Part shown: positions 1 through 6,469 of the stretch, in pieces
Layout: each line of letters begins with the position of its first letter
Numbering within the stretch: the stretch's first letter is position 1
NCBI GenBank assembly: GCA_023257915.1
Contig: JALRBB010000495.1
Coordinates: forward strand, 1 to 9,130
Source of the DNA: Quisquiliibacterium sp.
GTDB lineage: Bacteria; Pseudomonadota; Gammaproteobacteria; Burkholderiales; Burkholderiaceae_E
Direction: 5' to 3'
DNA: 9,130 nucleotides
Translations under genes and position numbers: made by a program
The notes under the pieces: generated by a model
What the model was told of the DNA's origin: nothing
Seen by the model: only the letters and a program-made list of their open reading frames with translations
Database searches by the model: none

Positions 1-1
1 G

Positions 2-460
2 ATCGCGCCGGGACCCGACGCGCAGGACGTCGAGTCTGCGATTGCCCGTCTGCAGGCCCAGATCGATCGGCAGATTTCTGACTACAACAAGCGCCCGAAG
101 CGTCTGACCTTTGGCGTCAATGCGACTGGGGTTACATATGCGCGCTATGTCGACGCCTGGGCCTCGAAGATCGAGCGTATCGGCACCGAGCGCTATCCTT
201 CGCAGGCGCGGGGCAAAATGTACGACTCGCTGATCATCACCGTCGAGATCGACAAGCACGGCAACGTGGTCGATGTGATCATCAACCGCAAGTCGCGCTA
301 CGAACCGCTGAACCGTGCGGTGCGCGAGATCGTCTATGCCGGTGCGCCGTACGACCGCTTCCCGCCCGAGATGGCGCGTGAAGGAGACATCCTGCAGATC
401 GTGCGCACCTGGACCTTCACCAATGACTCGTTGTCCACCGAATCGATTCGGGTGCAGTGA
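2..460 (+). CDS. TonB-family energy transducer, C-terminal part (5' end outside window)
   Basis: The open frame enters from the left edge and ends at TGA 458-460, so only the last 152 residues are visible. TonB proteins span the inner membrane and periplasm and pass proton-motive-force energy from ExbB-ExbD to outer-membrane receptors. The visible part has a charged, probably coiled linker (VESAIARLQAQIDRQISDYN) and then the globular TonB C-terminal domain. Hallmarks are the segment with YPSQARGKMYDSLIITVEID, followed by a DKHGNVVDV turn, a helix (LNRAVREIVYAGAPY), FPPEM and the closing strand IVRTWTF. The N-terminal membrane anchor and proline-rich region would lie upstream. An ATG at 218 could be mistaken for the start, but it sits inside the conserved domain and the frame stays open through it to the edge. 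It lies 78 bases before aroE on the same strand, an arrangement I recall from Betaproteobacteria. Family assignment is firm; the receptor served is unknown. Confidence 0.88.
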   Translation: MAPGPDAQDVESAIARLQAQIDRQISDYNKRPKRLTFGVNATGVTYARYVDAWASKIERIGTERYPSQARGKMYDSLIITVEIDKHGNVVDVIINRKSRYEPLNRAVREIVYAGAPYDRFPPEMAREGDILQIVRTWTFTNDSLSTESIRVQ

Positions 461-538
461 GCGCAGCGCCGTCGCAGTTCGCCAACATCAGTCCGCCATG
501 TTCAGCGCACCAAACCCAACCCTTTCCGCATCCCCAAC

Positions 539-1366
539 ATGACAGACCGCTACGCCGTCATCGGCAATCCGATCGCGCACAGCCGCTCGCCGGACATCCA
601 CGCGCAATTCGCCGCCCAGACCGGACAGCAGATCCGCTACGAGCGATTGCTCGCGCCGCTCGACGGTTTCGTCGCCGCGGTCGATGCTTTTCGTACTGCC
701 GGCGGACGCGGATTGAATGTGACCGTACCGTTCAAGCTGCAGGCCTGTGACTATGCGGATCGGCTCTCGCCGCGGGCCCAGGCCGCCGGCGCGGTCAACA
801 CGCTGGTGTTCGGCAGCGACGGTGTCGAGGGCGACAACACCGACGGTGTCGGGATGGTGCGCGATATCGCCGGTCGTCATCAAACCGTACTCGACGGTCT
901 GCGGGTGCTACTGGTCGGCGCGGGCGGTGCGGCGCGAGGCGTGCTGTTGCCCTTGCTGCAGGCCGGGGTCGCCGCGGTGCTGATCGTCAACCGCACGCCC
1001 GACAAGGCGCGCGCGCTGGCGCTGGCGAGCGCCGATTCCCGGGTCACCGGCTGTGGCTTCGATGAGCTGGGCAAGGCCGGGCGTTTCGATCTGCTGGTCA
1101 ACGCGACCTCGGCGGGCCTGGACGATGCCGCGCCACCGTTGCCAACATCCTGTTATGCGAACGCCCGGCTTGCCTACGACATGGTCTATGGCGCGCGTCC
1201 GACACCGTTCATGCAAATCGCCCGCAGCCAGGGCTGCGCGATGAGCTGTGACGGACTGGGCATGCTCGTCGAGCAGGCAGCCGAGTCGTTCAGGATCTGG
1301 CGTGGCGTCATGCCGGAAACCGAGCCGGTCTACCAGCAGTTGCGCCAGACCCTGGTCGCCGGCTGA
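539..1366 (+). CDS. aroE: Shikimate dehydrogenase (NADP+)
   Basis: The 275-residue protein is the usual AroE length. It reduces 3-dehydroshikimate to shikimate with NADPH in the cytoplasm, the fourth step of chorismate synthesis. The N-terminal substrate domain has SRSP at residues 15-18 (shikimate-binding serines), NVTVPFK ending in the catalytic Lys66, and DNTDG with the catalytic Asp102. The Rossmann part has GAGGAARG at 127-134 and NRT at 151-153, the basic patch expected for NADP+ preference. A conserved C-terminal helix reads GLGMLVEQAAESF. The ATG at 539 gives the canonical start (MTDRYAVIGNPIAHS); I see no upstream in-frame start and no clear Shine-Dalgarno sequence, so translation may depend on the upstream message. 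It sits between the tonB-type gene and mtgA on the same strand. Every key residue is present; this looks like a normal functional enzyme. Confidence 0.96.
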   Translation: MTDRYAVIGNPIAHSRSPDIHAQFAAQTGQQIRYERLLAPLDGFVAAVDAFRTAGGRGLNVTVPFKLQACDYADRLSPRAQAAGAVNTLVFGSDGVEGDNTDGVGMVRDIAGRHQTVLDGLRVLLVGAGGAARGVLLPLLQAGVAAVLIVNRTPDKARALALASADSRVTGCGFDELGKAGRFDLLVNATSAGLDDAAPPLPTSCYANARLAYDMVYGARPTPFMQIARSQGCAMSCDGLGMLVEQAAESFRIWRGVMPETEPVYQQLRQTLVAG

Positions 1367-1390
1367 GCGGTCAGCTGCCTGGTAGCTCTT

Positions 1391-1394
1391 GAGG
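1391..1394 (+). promoter_or_regulatory. Ribosome binding site deciding the mtgA start
   Basis: GAGG lies six bases before the ATG at 1401. An in-frame TTG at 1389 would extend the protein by four residues, but it overlaps this site and has no Shine-Dalgarno of its own, so ATG 1401 is preferred. Confidence 0.6.
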
Positions 1395-1400
1395 TTTCCG

Positions 1401-2192
1401 ATGGCGGCATCGCGCAACAAGACCGCGCGCCCCGACGCGCCCTCCAGCCGGACAGGGCGTCAGCAGGCGCGGCGCGCGCGCCTGCATCGTTCGTGGTCGC
1501 GCCGGCTCGCAGGCGTGCTGACCAGGCTGATGCTGGTGCTGCTGGTCGCGACGCTGGCGGTTCAGGGCTGGTTCTTGGTGCAGGTGATCTGGTGGAAATG
1601 GAATGACCCTGGGCCGACTCGCGTAATGCGCGCGCAGCTGGAGCGGCTCAGAGTCGACGATCCGGCGTTCGAGCTGCAGCATCGCTGGGTGGCCTACGAC
1701 AAGATTTCGGTTCACTTGAAGCGCGCGGTCATTGCCTCGGAAGATGCGCGCTTTACCGCGCACGAGGGCATCGACTGGGGTGCGATCGAACAGGCCTACG
1801 AGGACAACCGGCGGCGTGGGCGAGTGGTGCGCGGTGGTTCGACGATCACCATGCAGCTTGCCAAGAACCTGTTTCTGAGCGCAGAGCGCAGCTACCTGCG
1901 CAAGCTGCAGGAACTGATCCTGAGCTACATGCTCGAGGCGGTTCTCGACAAGCGCCGGATCCTGGAGATCTATCTGAACATCGCCGAATGGGGCGTGGGG
2001 GTGTTCGGCGTGCAGTCGGCGGCCGATCACTATTACCGCTTGCCTGCGGCCGCGCTCGGCCCGGGACAGGCGGCCACGCTGGCGGCTATGCTCCCCAGGC
2101 CTCGTCACTACGACCTGAACCGCGACTCGGAAAGTCTACAAAGGCGCGCTGAGCGGGTTTTGCGCTGGATGCCGCAGACCGCGATCCCGTGA
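1401..2192 (+). CDS. mtgA: Monofunctional biosynthetic peptidoglycan glycosyltransferase
   Basis: The 263-residue protein polymerises lipid II into glycan strands at the periplasmic face of the inner membrane, without a transpeptidase domain. A basic cytoplasmic tail (residues 1-42) leads to one membrane anchor (about 43-65), and then the family 51 glycosyltransferase domain fills the rest. The motifs appear in order: SEDARFTAHEG at 113-123 with catalytic Glu114; RGGSTITMQLAKN from Arg144; RKLQELILSYMLE with Glu171, the second conserved acid; and RRILEIYLN to Asn193. Length and lack of any penicillin-binding domain separate it from bifunctional PBP1-type enzymes. The start is 34 bases after the aroE stop, with GAGG six bases before ATG, so co-transcription with aroE is likely. 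All motif residues are intact. Confidence 0.95.
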   Translation: MAASRNKTARPDAPSSRTGRQQARRARLHRSWSRRLAGVLTRLMLVLLVATLAVQGWFLVQVIWWKWNDPGPTRVMRAQLERLRVDDPAFELQHRWVAYDKISVHLKRAVIASEDARFTAHEGIDWGAIEQAYEDNRRRGRVVRGGSTITMQLAKNLFLSAERSYLRKLQELILSYMLEAVLDKRRILEIYLNIAEWGVGVFGVQSAADHYYRLPAAALGPGQAATLAAMLPRPRHYDLNRDSESLQRRAERVLRWMPQTAIP

Positions 2193-2276
2193 CTGGCGAG
2201 CCGGCGCGTCGCAAGGGTGAGCGACACTCGGCGAAAAATTCCCGGCGTGTGAACGCTGCGGTGCAGTGCGGCGCGA

Positions 2277-2282
2277 TACAAT
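2277..2282 (+). promoter_or_regulatory. Possible -10 box of an mgtE promoter, inside an inverted repeat
   Basis: TACAAT matches the sigma-70 -10 consensus at five of six positions and would start transcription near 2289, giving mgtE a leader of about 140 bases. I see no good -35 hexamer at 16-18 bases spacing (the region is CGCTGC-like). The box lies in a perfect 7-7-7 inverted repeat, GCGATAC (2273-2279) and GTATCGC (2287-2293). Outer arms CGGC/GCCG and TGCAG/CTGCA extend this dyad to 2262-2306 with small bulges. Confidence 0.4.
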
Positions 2283-2297
2283 TTGCGTATCGCCATT

Positions 2298-2327
2298 GCC
2301 GCTGCATGCGGCTGCGGAGCAATCCGC
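2298..2327 (+). other. Two tandem hairpins in the mgtE leader
   Basis: GCCGC (2298-2302) pairs with GCGGC (2308-2312) over a five-base loop. GCGGA (2314-2318) pairs with TCCGC (2323-2327) over the loop GCAA, a GNRA-type tetraloop. The first hairpin competes with the outer arm of the larger dyad at 2262-2306, so which one forms depends on where the transcript starts. Many mgtE genes in Firmicutes carry an M-box Mg2+ riboswitch, but this segment is short and I do not recognise M-box architecture in it. Confidence 0.35.
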
Positions 2328-2409
2328 GCATTTCATCGTGGACAGCAACCCTCGAAGTCAACCCTATAGCAGTACCCCTAGCACCGAGAGCTGATCCCGC
2401 GCTCGGCTG

Positions 2410-2424
2410 CACGGGGTGCCCGTG
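2410..2424 (+). promoter_or_regulatory. Hairpin over the mgtE translation start region
   Basis: CACGGG (2410-2415) and CCCGTG (2419-2424) form a perfect six-base-pair stem with the three-base loop GTG. It ends three bases before the preferred ATG (2428). It encloses the only purine-rich Shine-Dalgarno-like run (GGGG, 2413-2416) and two alternative in-frame GTG codons (2416 and 2422). If formed in RNA it could limit ribosome access. The pairing is visible in the sequence; a regulatory role is inference. Confidence 0.4.
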
Positions 2425-2427
2425 ACC

Positions 2428-3951
2428 ATGGCCGAGCAAAATCCCGACATCCTCGCCGACAACGCCGCGTCCGATCGCGCACCGCAGCAGCCGCGTGATC
2501 CGGAGGAGGCAGCGCGCGCACTGGCGCAGGTCCAGGCGTTGCTGCGTCGGCATTCGCTCGTCGAGCAGGTGAGCGCGCGCCAGGAGCGCGAAGACGGCAA
2601 TGAGCGGCGCGAGCTTGTCGAGGAACTGGTCGGTGAACTGGTCCAGCCGGACGTGCTCGATGAGCTGCGCTCGCGGCTCGATCAGCTGCACCCGGCCGAT
2701 GTCGCGTACATCCTGGAAGCGCTTCCGCCCGAAGAACGTCTGATCACCTGGGACCTGGTCCGCGCCGAGCGCGATGGCGAGATCCTGCTTGAGGTCTCCG
2801 ACTGGGTTCGTGAAACCCTGATCGAATCGATGGACCGCGACGAACTGGTCGACGCGGTCGAGTCCCTGGACGCCGACGAGATCGCGGATCTCGCACCAGA
2901 CCTGCCGCGCGATGTCGTCGAGGAAGTCAGCCGGCAGCTGACGCAGGCCGAGCGTGACCAGTTGCGCGCCGCGATGTCCTACGACGAAGACAGCGTCGGC
3001 GCGCTGATGGACTTCGATCTGGTCAAGGTGCGCGAAGACGTGACGCTGGAGACCGTGCTGCGCTATCTGCGGCGCTTCGACGAGCTGCCAGACCACACCG
3101 ATCAGGTCTTCGTGGTCGATCGTGACAATCGCCTGCGCGGGGCGCTGCCGCTGGGCGATCTGCTGATCAACGAGCCCGACGCGCTGGTGTCCGAGGTCAT
3201 GCATCGCGATGTCCTGACGCTCGATGCGATCGATGAGGCATCCGAGGCGGCGCAGGCGTTCGAGCGTTACGACCTGGTCTCGGCGCCGGTGCTCGATACC
3301 GATGGTCGCCTGATCGGGCGCCTGGTGGTGGCCGACGTGCTTGACCTGATCCGCGAAGAAGGTGAAAGCGATTTGCTACAAAAGGCCGGCCTACGCGAGG
3401 AGGAGGATCTGTTCTCGTCGGTTTGGGATTCCGCCAAGAATCGCTGGCTGTGGCTGGCGCTGAATCTGTGTACCGCGTTTTTTGCGTCGCGGGTGATTGG
3501 CGCCTTTGAGGGCACGATCGAGAAGGTGGTCGCACTGGCCGCACTGATGCCGATCGTAGCCGGTATTGCCGGCAATTCCGGAAACCAGACGATGGCGCTG
3601 GTGATCCGTTCGCTGGCCCTCGGGCAGATCACCTCGGGCAACGCACGACGCCTGCTCTACAAAGAGTTGGCGGTCGCGGCGCTCAATGGTCTTGTGTGGG
3701 GCGGGGTAGCCGGCAGTTTCGCTTGGTGGCTTTATCGCGATACGCCAGAGGGCGTACTGCTCGGCATGACGATGATGCTTGCGATGCTGCTCAACCTGCT
3801 GCTTGGCGCACTGATCGCGCTGGCGGTGCCTCTGGTTCTTGAGCGGTCCGGTCGTGATCCTGCCATCGGCTCATCGGTGCTGCTCACGTTCAGCACCGAT
3901 TCGATGGGATTTTTCATTTTTCTGGGGCTCGCCACGCTGCTGTTTCGCTGA
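2428..3951 (+). CDS. mgtE: MgtE-family magnesium transporter
   Basis: The 507-residue protein has the full MgtE layout: an N-terminal helical Mg2+-sensing domain (about 70-190, with LHPADVAYILEALPPEERL), two CBS domains (about 195-310), a plug-like linker, and a membrane domain (about 340-505) that forms the homodimeric Mg2+ channel. The signature MPIVAGIAGNSGNQT is at 374-388. A conserved membrane aspartate, D491 in FSTDSMGFF, matches the pore Asp known to bind Mg2+ in the Thermus protein. Acidic residues crowd the cytoplasmic domain, as expected for Mg2+-dependent closure. In-frame GTG codons at 2416 and 2422 would add four or two residues; ATG 2428 (MAEQNPD) is preferred but not certain. 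The gene is about 235 bases from mtgA, which suggests its own promoter, and it converges on the acyl-CoA dehydrogenase genes. Family members can also carry Co2+ and other divalent ions. Confidence 0.95.
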   Translation: MAEQNPDILADNAASDRAPQQPRDPEEAARALAQVQALLRRHSLVEQVSARQEREDGNERRELVEELVGELVQPDVLDELRSRLDQLHPADVAYILEALPPEERLITWDLVRAERDGEILLEVSDWVRETLIESMDRDELVDAVESLDADEIADLAPDLPRDVVEEVSRQLTQAERDQLRAAMSYDEDSVGALMDFDLVKVREDVTLETVLRYLRRFDELPDHTDQVFVVDRDNRLRGALPLGDLLINEPDALVSEVMHRDVLTLDAIDEASEAAQAFERYDLVSAPVLDTDGRLIGRLVVADVLDLIREEGESDLLQKAGLREEEDLFSSVWDSAKNRWLWLALNLCTAFFASRVIGAFEGTIEKVVALAALMPIVAGIAGNSGNQTMALVIRSLALGQITSGNARRLLYKELAVAALNGLVWGGVAGSFAWWLYRDTPEGVLLGMTMMLAMLLNLLLGALIALAVPLVLERSGRDPAIGSSVLLTFSTDSMGFFIFLGLATLLFR

Positions 3952-3952
3952 C

Positions 3953-3968
3953 GCGCCAACGCTGGCGC
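3953..3968 (+). terminator. Hairpin just after mgtE, weak terminator candidate
   Basis: GCGCCA (3953-3958) pairs with TGGCGC (3963-3968) over a four-base loop, starting two bases after the mgtE stop. There is no T-tract, so it is not a classical intrinsic terminator. It may protect the 3' end or act with Rho. The rest of the convergent gap to 4070 is very GC-rich, has another interrupted stem (CACTG 4048-4052 with CAGTG 4072-4076, and GTCC/GGAC at 4059-4070) at the end of the minus-strand gene, and holds no gene I can support. Confidence 0.3.
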
Positions 3969-4070
3969 CAGGCAAACTGCCGGCCGCTCAGGCTTGGGGC
4001 GCCGGGGGGCGCGCCTTGCGGCCCGCACCCCCGACGCGTCACCCGGACACTGCGTCTCGTCCGAGCGGAC

Positions 4071-5198
4071 TCAGTGCGCGAAGCGTTCGATGAAGTAGTC
4101 AGCGTCGCCGAAGGCCTGGCTGATCATCGTCAGCCGCTTGAACGTGTGGCTGACCTTCATCTCCAGCGTCATGCCCATGCCGCCATGCAGCTGGATCGCT
4201 TCCTGGCCGACCTGTCGAGCCGCTTCGGCGATCTTGACCCGGGCGGCAGCGACCACCCGCCGGCGCTCGGCGGCGTCAGTGCCACCATCGACACGTGCGC
4301 AGGCCAGATAGGTGATCGAGCGTGACTGCTCGGTGCAAATGTACATGTCGACCATCCGGTGCTGCAGCGCCTGGAAGGCTCCGATCGGCACGCCGAACTG
4401 CTTGCGTGTCTTCAGGTACTCCAGTGTCGTGTCGCAAGCGAACTTCATCGCCCCGACCGCCTCGGCGCACAGCAATGCCGAGACGAAGTCGAGTGCTTCG
4501 TCGAGCGCTGCCAGACCCTGGCCGGCGGTGCCGATCAGGGCGTCGGCGCCCAGCTTGACGCCGGTCAGCGTGATGTCGGCAGCACGCAGGCTGTCCTGGG
4601 TGCGGTAGGTTTTCTGAGTCAGCCCGCCCGCGTTGGCCGGGACCAGGAACAGGCTCACGCCGTCTGCCTCACCCGGCTTTCCCGACGTGCGCGCCGAGAC
4701 GATCAGCTGGTGTGCCTGCGGCGCGCCGATCACGTTGATCTTGCCGCCGTCGAGCACCCAGCCCTCGCCGTCGCGCCGCGCGCTGGCGGCAATCGCGGTC
4801 TGGTCGTAGCGTGAGCCGGGCTCGGTGCAGGCCAACGCCAGCCGGCAGCTGCCCTCGACGACTGACCCAAGCAGCGCGTCGCGTTGCGCCGGGCTGCCTG
4901 CCCGTTCAACAAGACGTGCCATCGCGATCGTCGGTGCGAATGGCTCGAGTACCAGAGCCTCGCCGATCGCTTCCATGACCGGGATCAGGTCGTTGGCCCC
5001 GCCGCCGAAGCCGCCGGAATCCTCCGAAAGCGGCAGCCCGAGCAGGCCGAACTCGGCAAGCTTGGCCCAGGTGTCTTCGCTGCTGCCCTGCGCAGACGCG
5101 ACGATCTTCTTGCGGGACTCGAAATCGTAGTTGTTGTCGAACAAGCGGCGGACGCTGTCGGCAAGCAGTTGCTGTTCTTCGCTGAGTTGGAAATCCAT
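4071..5198 (-). CDS. Acyl-CoA dehydrogenase, small subunit (PimD-like)
   Basis: The 375-residue flavoprotein shows the acyl-CoA dehydrogenase fold: an N-terminal helical domain (MDFQLSEEQQLLADSVRRLF, 1-20), a middle beta domain with CTEPGSRYD (124-132), and a C-terminal helical domain. The C-terminal domain has the FAD-contact segment TRKQFGVPIGAFQALQHRMVDM (264-285) and QLHGGMGMT (336-344). It ends at about the point where ordinary members would continue into the YEGT-x-x-Q segment, so the usual catalytic Glu is absent. The alternative Glu site used by isovaleryl-CoA-type enzymes is also not a Glu here (ALDFVSALL region). Overall character, including the opening and DNNYDFESRKK, resembles PimD of the Rhodopseudomonas pimeloyl-CoA operon, though the substrate is not provable. 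It starts 15 bases after the large-subunit gene with GGGAAG upstream, so the two are almost certainly one operon and probably one heteromeric enzyme. Confidence 0.88.
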   Translation of the reverse strand: MDFQLSEEQQLLADSVRRLFDNNYDFESRKKIVASAQGSSEDTWAKLAEFGLLGLPLSEDSGGFGGGANDLIPVMEAIGEALVLEPFAPTIAMARLVERAGSPAQRDALLGSVVEGSCRLALACTEPGSRYDQTAIAASARRDGEGWVLDGGKINVIGAPQAHQLIVSARTSGKPGEADGVSLFLVPANAGGLTQKTYRTQDSLRAADITLTGVKLGADALIGTAGQGLAALDEALDFVSALLCAEAVGAMKFACDTTLEYLKTRKQFGVPIGAFQALQHRMVDMYICTEQSRSITYLACARVDGGTDAAERRRVVAAARVKIAEAARQVGQEAIQLHGGMGMTLEMKVSHTFKRLTMISQAFGDADYFIERFAH

Positions 5199-5213
5199 GT
5201 TTTCGCTTCCCGC

Positions 5214-6392
5214 TTACAGGCCGAGCGCCATCTTGGAATAGATGTTGCGCTGGATCTCGTTGGAACCCGCGTAGATCGAGGTCTTGCGGAAGTTGAAGTA
5301 GCGCGCGGCCAGCGACGCGGTGAACGCATCGAAGCCATCGTAGGCGATCGGCTTGAATGCCTGCGCCCCCGGTCCGGCGACCTGCATCGTCAGCTCGGTC
5401 AGAGCCTGCTGAATCTCGGTGCCCTTGATCTTGAGCATCGAGACTTCCGGGCCGATGTTGCCTGTGCGGCGCATTTCGTCCAGGAAGCGCAGGTTGGTGA
5501 TCTCCAGCGCCATCAGCTCGATTTCCACCCGCGAGAGCCGGTCGCGGAACCGCACATCCTCAAGCAGCGGCTTGCCGCCGACCAGGGTCTGGGCGGCCAT
5601 CGCCTTGAGTTTGGCCAATTCGCGCTTGGAGCCGCCAATTCGACCAGTGCCCAGGCGTTCGTGGCCGAGCAGATATTTGGCGACCGTCCAGCCCTTGTTC
5701 TCTTCAAAGACCAGGTTTTCAACCGGGACCTTGACGTCGTCGAAGAACACTTCGTTGACCTCATGGCCTTCGTCGAGCAGTGTCAGCGGGCGCACCGTGA
5801 TGCCCGGCGTGTTCATGTCGATCAGCAGGAAGCTGATGCCGTCCTGGCGCTTGGCGGTGTCAAAATCGGTGCGCACCAGGCAGAAAATCCAGTCGCCGTA
5901 GTGGCCAAGGGTGGTCCAGATCTTTTGGCCGTTGACCACGTAGTGATCGCCGCGACGCTCGGCACGGGTCTTGAGCGATGCCAGGTCGGAGCCCGAGCCG
6001 GGCTCCGAATAGCCCTGGCACCAGAAGTCGTCACAGTTGTAGATGCGTGGCAAGAAGCGTTTCTTTTGCGCATCGCTGCCAAAGCGCAGCAGCACCGATG
6101 CGCACATCGTGGGTCCAAACGGTGCGATCGGGGGGGCGCCAGCCAGCGCAGTTTCCTCTTCCCAGATGTAGCGCTGCACAGCAGTCCATCCGGTGCCGCC
6201 CCACTCGGTCGGCCAGGAGGGGGCGACCCAGCCTTTTTTGGCCAGAATCTTGTGCCAGCGCACCAGATCGTCTTTGGCCAGTTCTTCGTAATTGAGCACC
6301 TTCGTGCGCAGGTCGGCCGGAATATTGGCGTCAAGCCAGCCGCGAACCTCGTCGCGGAAGGCGAGTTCCTCGGCGGAATAGTTCAGGTCCAT
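5214..6392 (-). CDS. Acyl-CoA dehydrogenase, large subunit (PimC-like)
   Basis: The 392-residue protein introduces a 2,3 double bond into an acyl-CoA, passing electrons to FAD and then probably to ETF. The frame stays open far upstream, but ATG 6392 is the start: it opens the conserved N-terminus (MDLNYSAEELAFRDEVRGWL) and has GAGG six bases before it. The middle domain has WCQGYSEPGSGSDLASLKT (124-142) and NGQKIWTT (154-161). The usual catalytic-Glu motif YEGT reads YAGSNEIQ (374-381), with Ala375 in place of Glu. Glu245 in GHERLGTGR falls where isovaleryl-CoA and FadE26-type enzymes carry their base and is the likely substitute. No TRKQFG segment is present; the small subunit has it. The similarity is to PimC, a dicarboxylyl-CoA dehydrogenase large subunit. 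Medium-chain, dicarboxylic, alicyclic or steroid-side-chain acyl-CoAs are all possible substrates. Confidence 0.88.
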   Translation of the reverse strand: MDLNYSAEELAFRDEVRGWLDANIPADLRTKVLNYEELAKDDLVRWHKILAKKGWVAPSWPTEWGGTGWTAVQRYIWEEETALAGAPPIAPFGPTMCASVLLRFGSDAQKKRFLPRIYNCDDFWCQGYSEPGSGSDLASLKTRAERRGDHYVVNGQKIWTTLGHYGDWIFCLVRTDFDTAKRQDGISFLLIDMNTPGITVRPLTLLDEGHEVNEVFFDDVKVPVENLVFEENKGWTVAKYLLGHERLGTGRIGGSKRELAKLKAMAAQTLVGGKPLLEDVRFRDRLSRVEIELMALEITNLRFLDEMRRTGNIGPEVSMLKIKGTEIQQALTELTMQVAGPGAQAFKPIAYDGFDAFTASLAARYFNFRKTSIYAGSNEIQRNIYSKMALGL

Positions 6393-6398
6393 GTGAAG

Positions 6399-6402
6399 CC
6401 TC
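6399..6402 (-). promoter_or_regulatory. Ribosome binding site fixing the large-subunit start
   Basis: On the minus strand GAGG precedes ATG 6392 by six bases. This rules against the much longer reading of the frame, which would run back across the divergent gap and into the cardiolipin synthase gene. Confidence 0.6.
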
Positions 6403-6419
6403 GCGTCATTGGGAGGTTG

Positions 6420-6425
6420 AGGATA
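6420..6425 (-). promoter_or_regulatory. Possible extended -10 box for the acyl-CoA dehydrogenase operon
   Basis: On the minus strand the sequence reads TGCTATCCT, an extended -10 element (TG-n-TATCCT), which would start transcription about 20 bases before the large-subunit ATG. A -35 hexamer at 17 bases is not recognisable. That position falls inside the palindrome at 6438-6468. Confidence 0.4.
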
Positions 6426-6437
6426 GCATCCGGACCA

Positions 6438-6468
6438 CCGAAGGCCTGCGGCCATGGCATGCTTTCGG
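6438..6468. promoter_or_regulatory. 31-base imperfect palindrome in the divergent gap, operator candidate
   Basis: The arms CCGAAGGCCTGC (6438-6449) and GCATGCTTTCGG (6457-6468) are inverted repeats, ten of twelve positions complementary, around a seven-base spacer. The repeat lies in the 77-base gap between the divergent acyl-CoA dehydrogenase operon and the cardiolipin-synthase gene. It covers the -35 side of the proposed minus-strand promoter and ends two bases before the plus-strand ATG. That fits a dimeric repressor site, but no regulator gene is in the window. An RNA hairpin at the start of the plus-strand message is the alternative. Confidence 0.4.
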
Positions 6469-6469
6469 A

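Noticed and set aside
2189..2425. Small open frame of 78 codons filling the mtgA-mgtE gap
   Set aside because: It begins on the mtgA stop region, has no clear ribosome binding site or domain, and its residues (many Arg, Cys, Pro) look like translated GC-rich leader.
2289..2427. M-box or other known Mg2+ riboswitch before mgtE
   Set aside because: There are hairpins, but I cannot match the conserved M-box arrangement, and these are mainly known from Firmicutes. Kept only as an untested structured leader.
2086..3204. Minus-strand open frame of 372 codons across the end of mtgA and the first half of mgtE
   Set aside because: No protein signature; it is antisense to conserved MgtE sequence and spans the intergenic leader.
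3985..4030. Intrinsic terminator in the convergent gap (GGCGC...GCGCC stem near the G-run)
   Set aside because: The stem is short with a large loop and no T-tract on either strand; the composition alone would produce such pairing.
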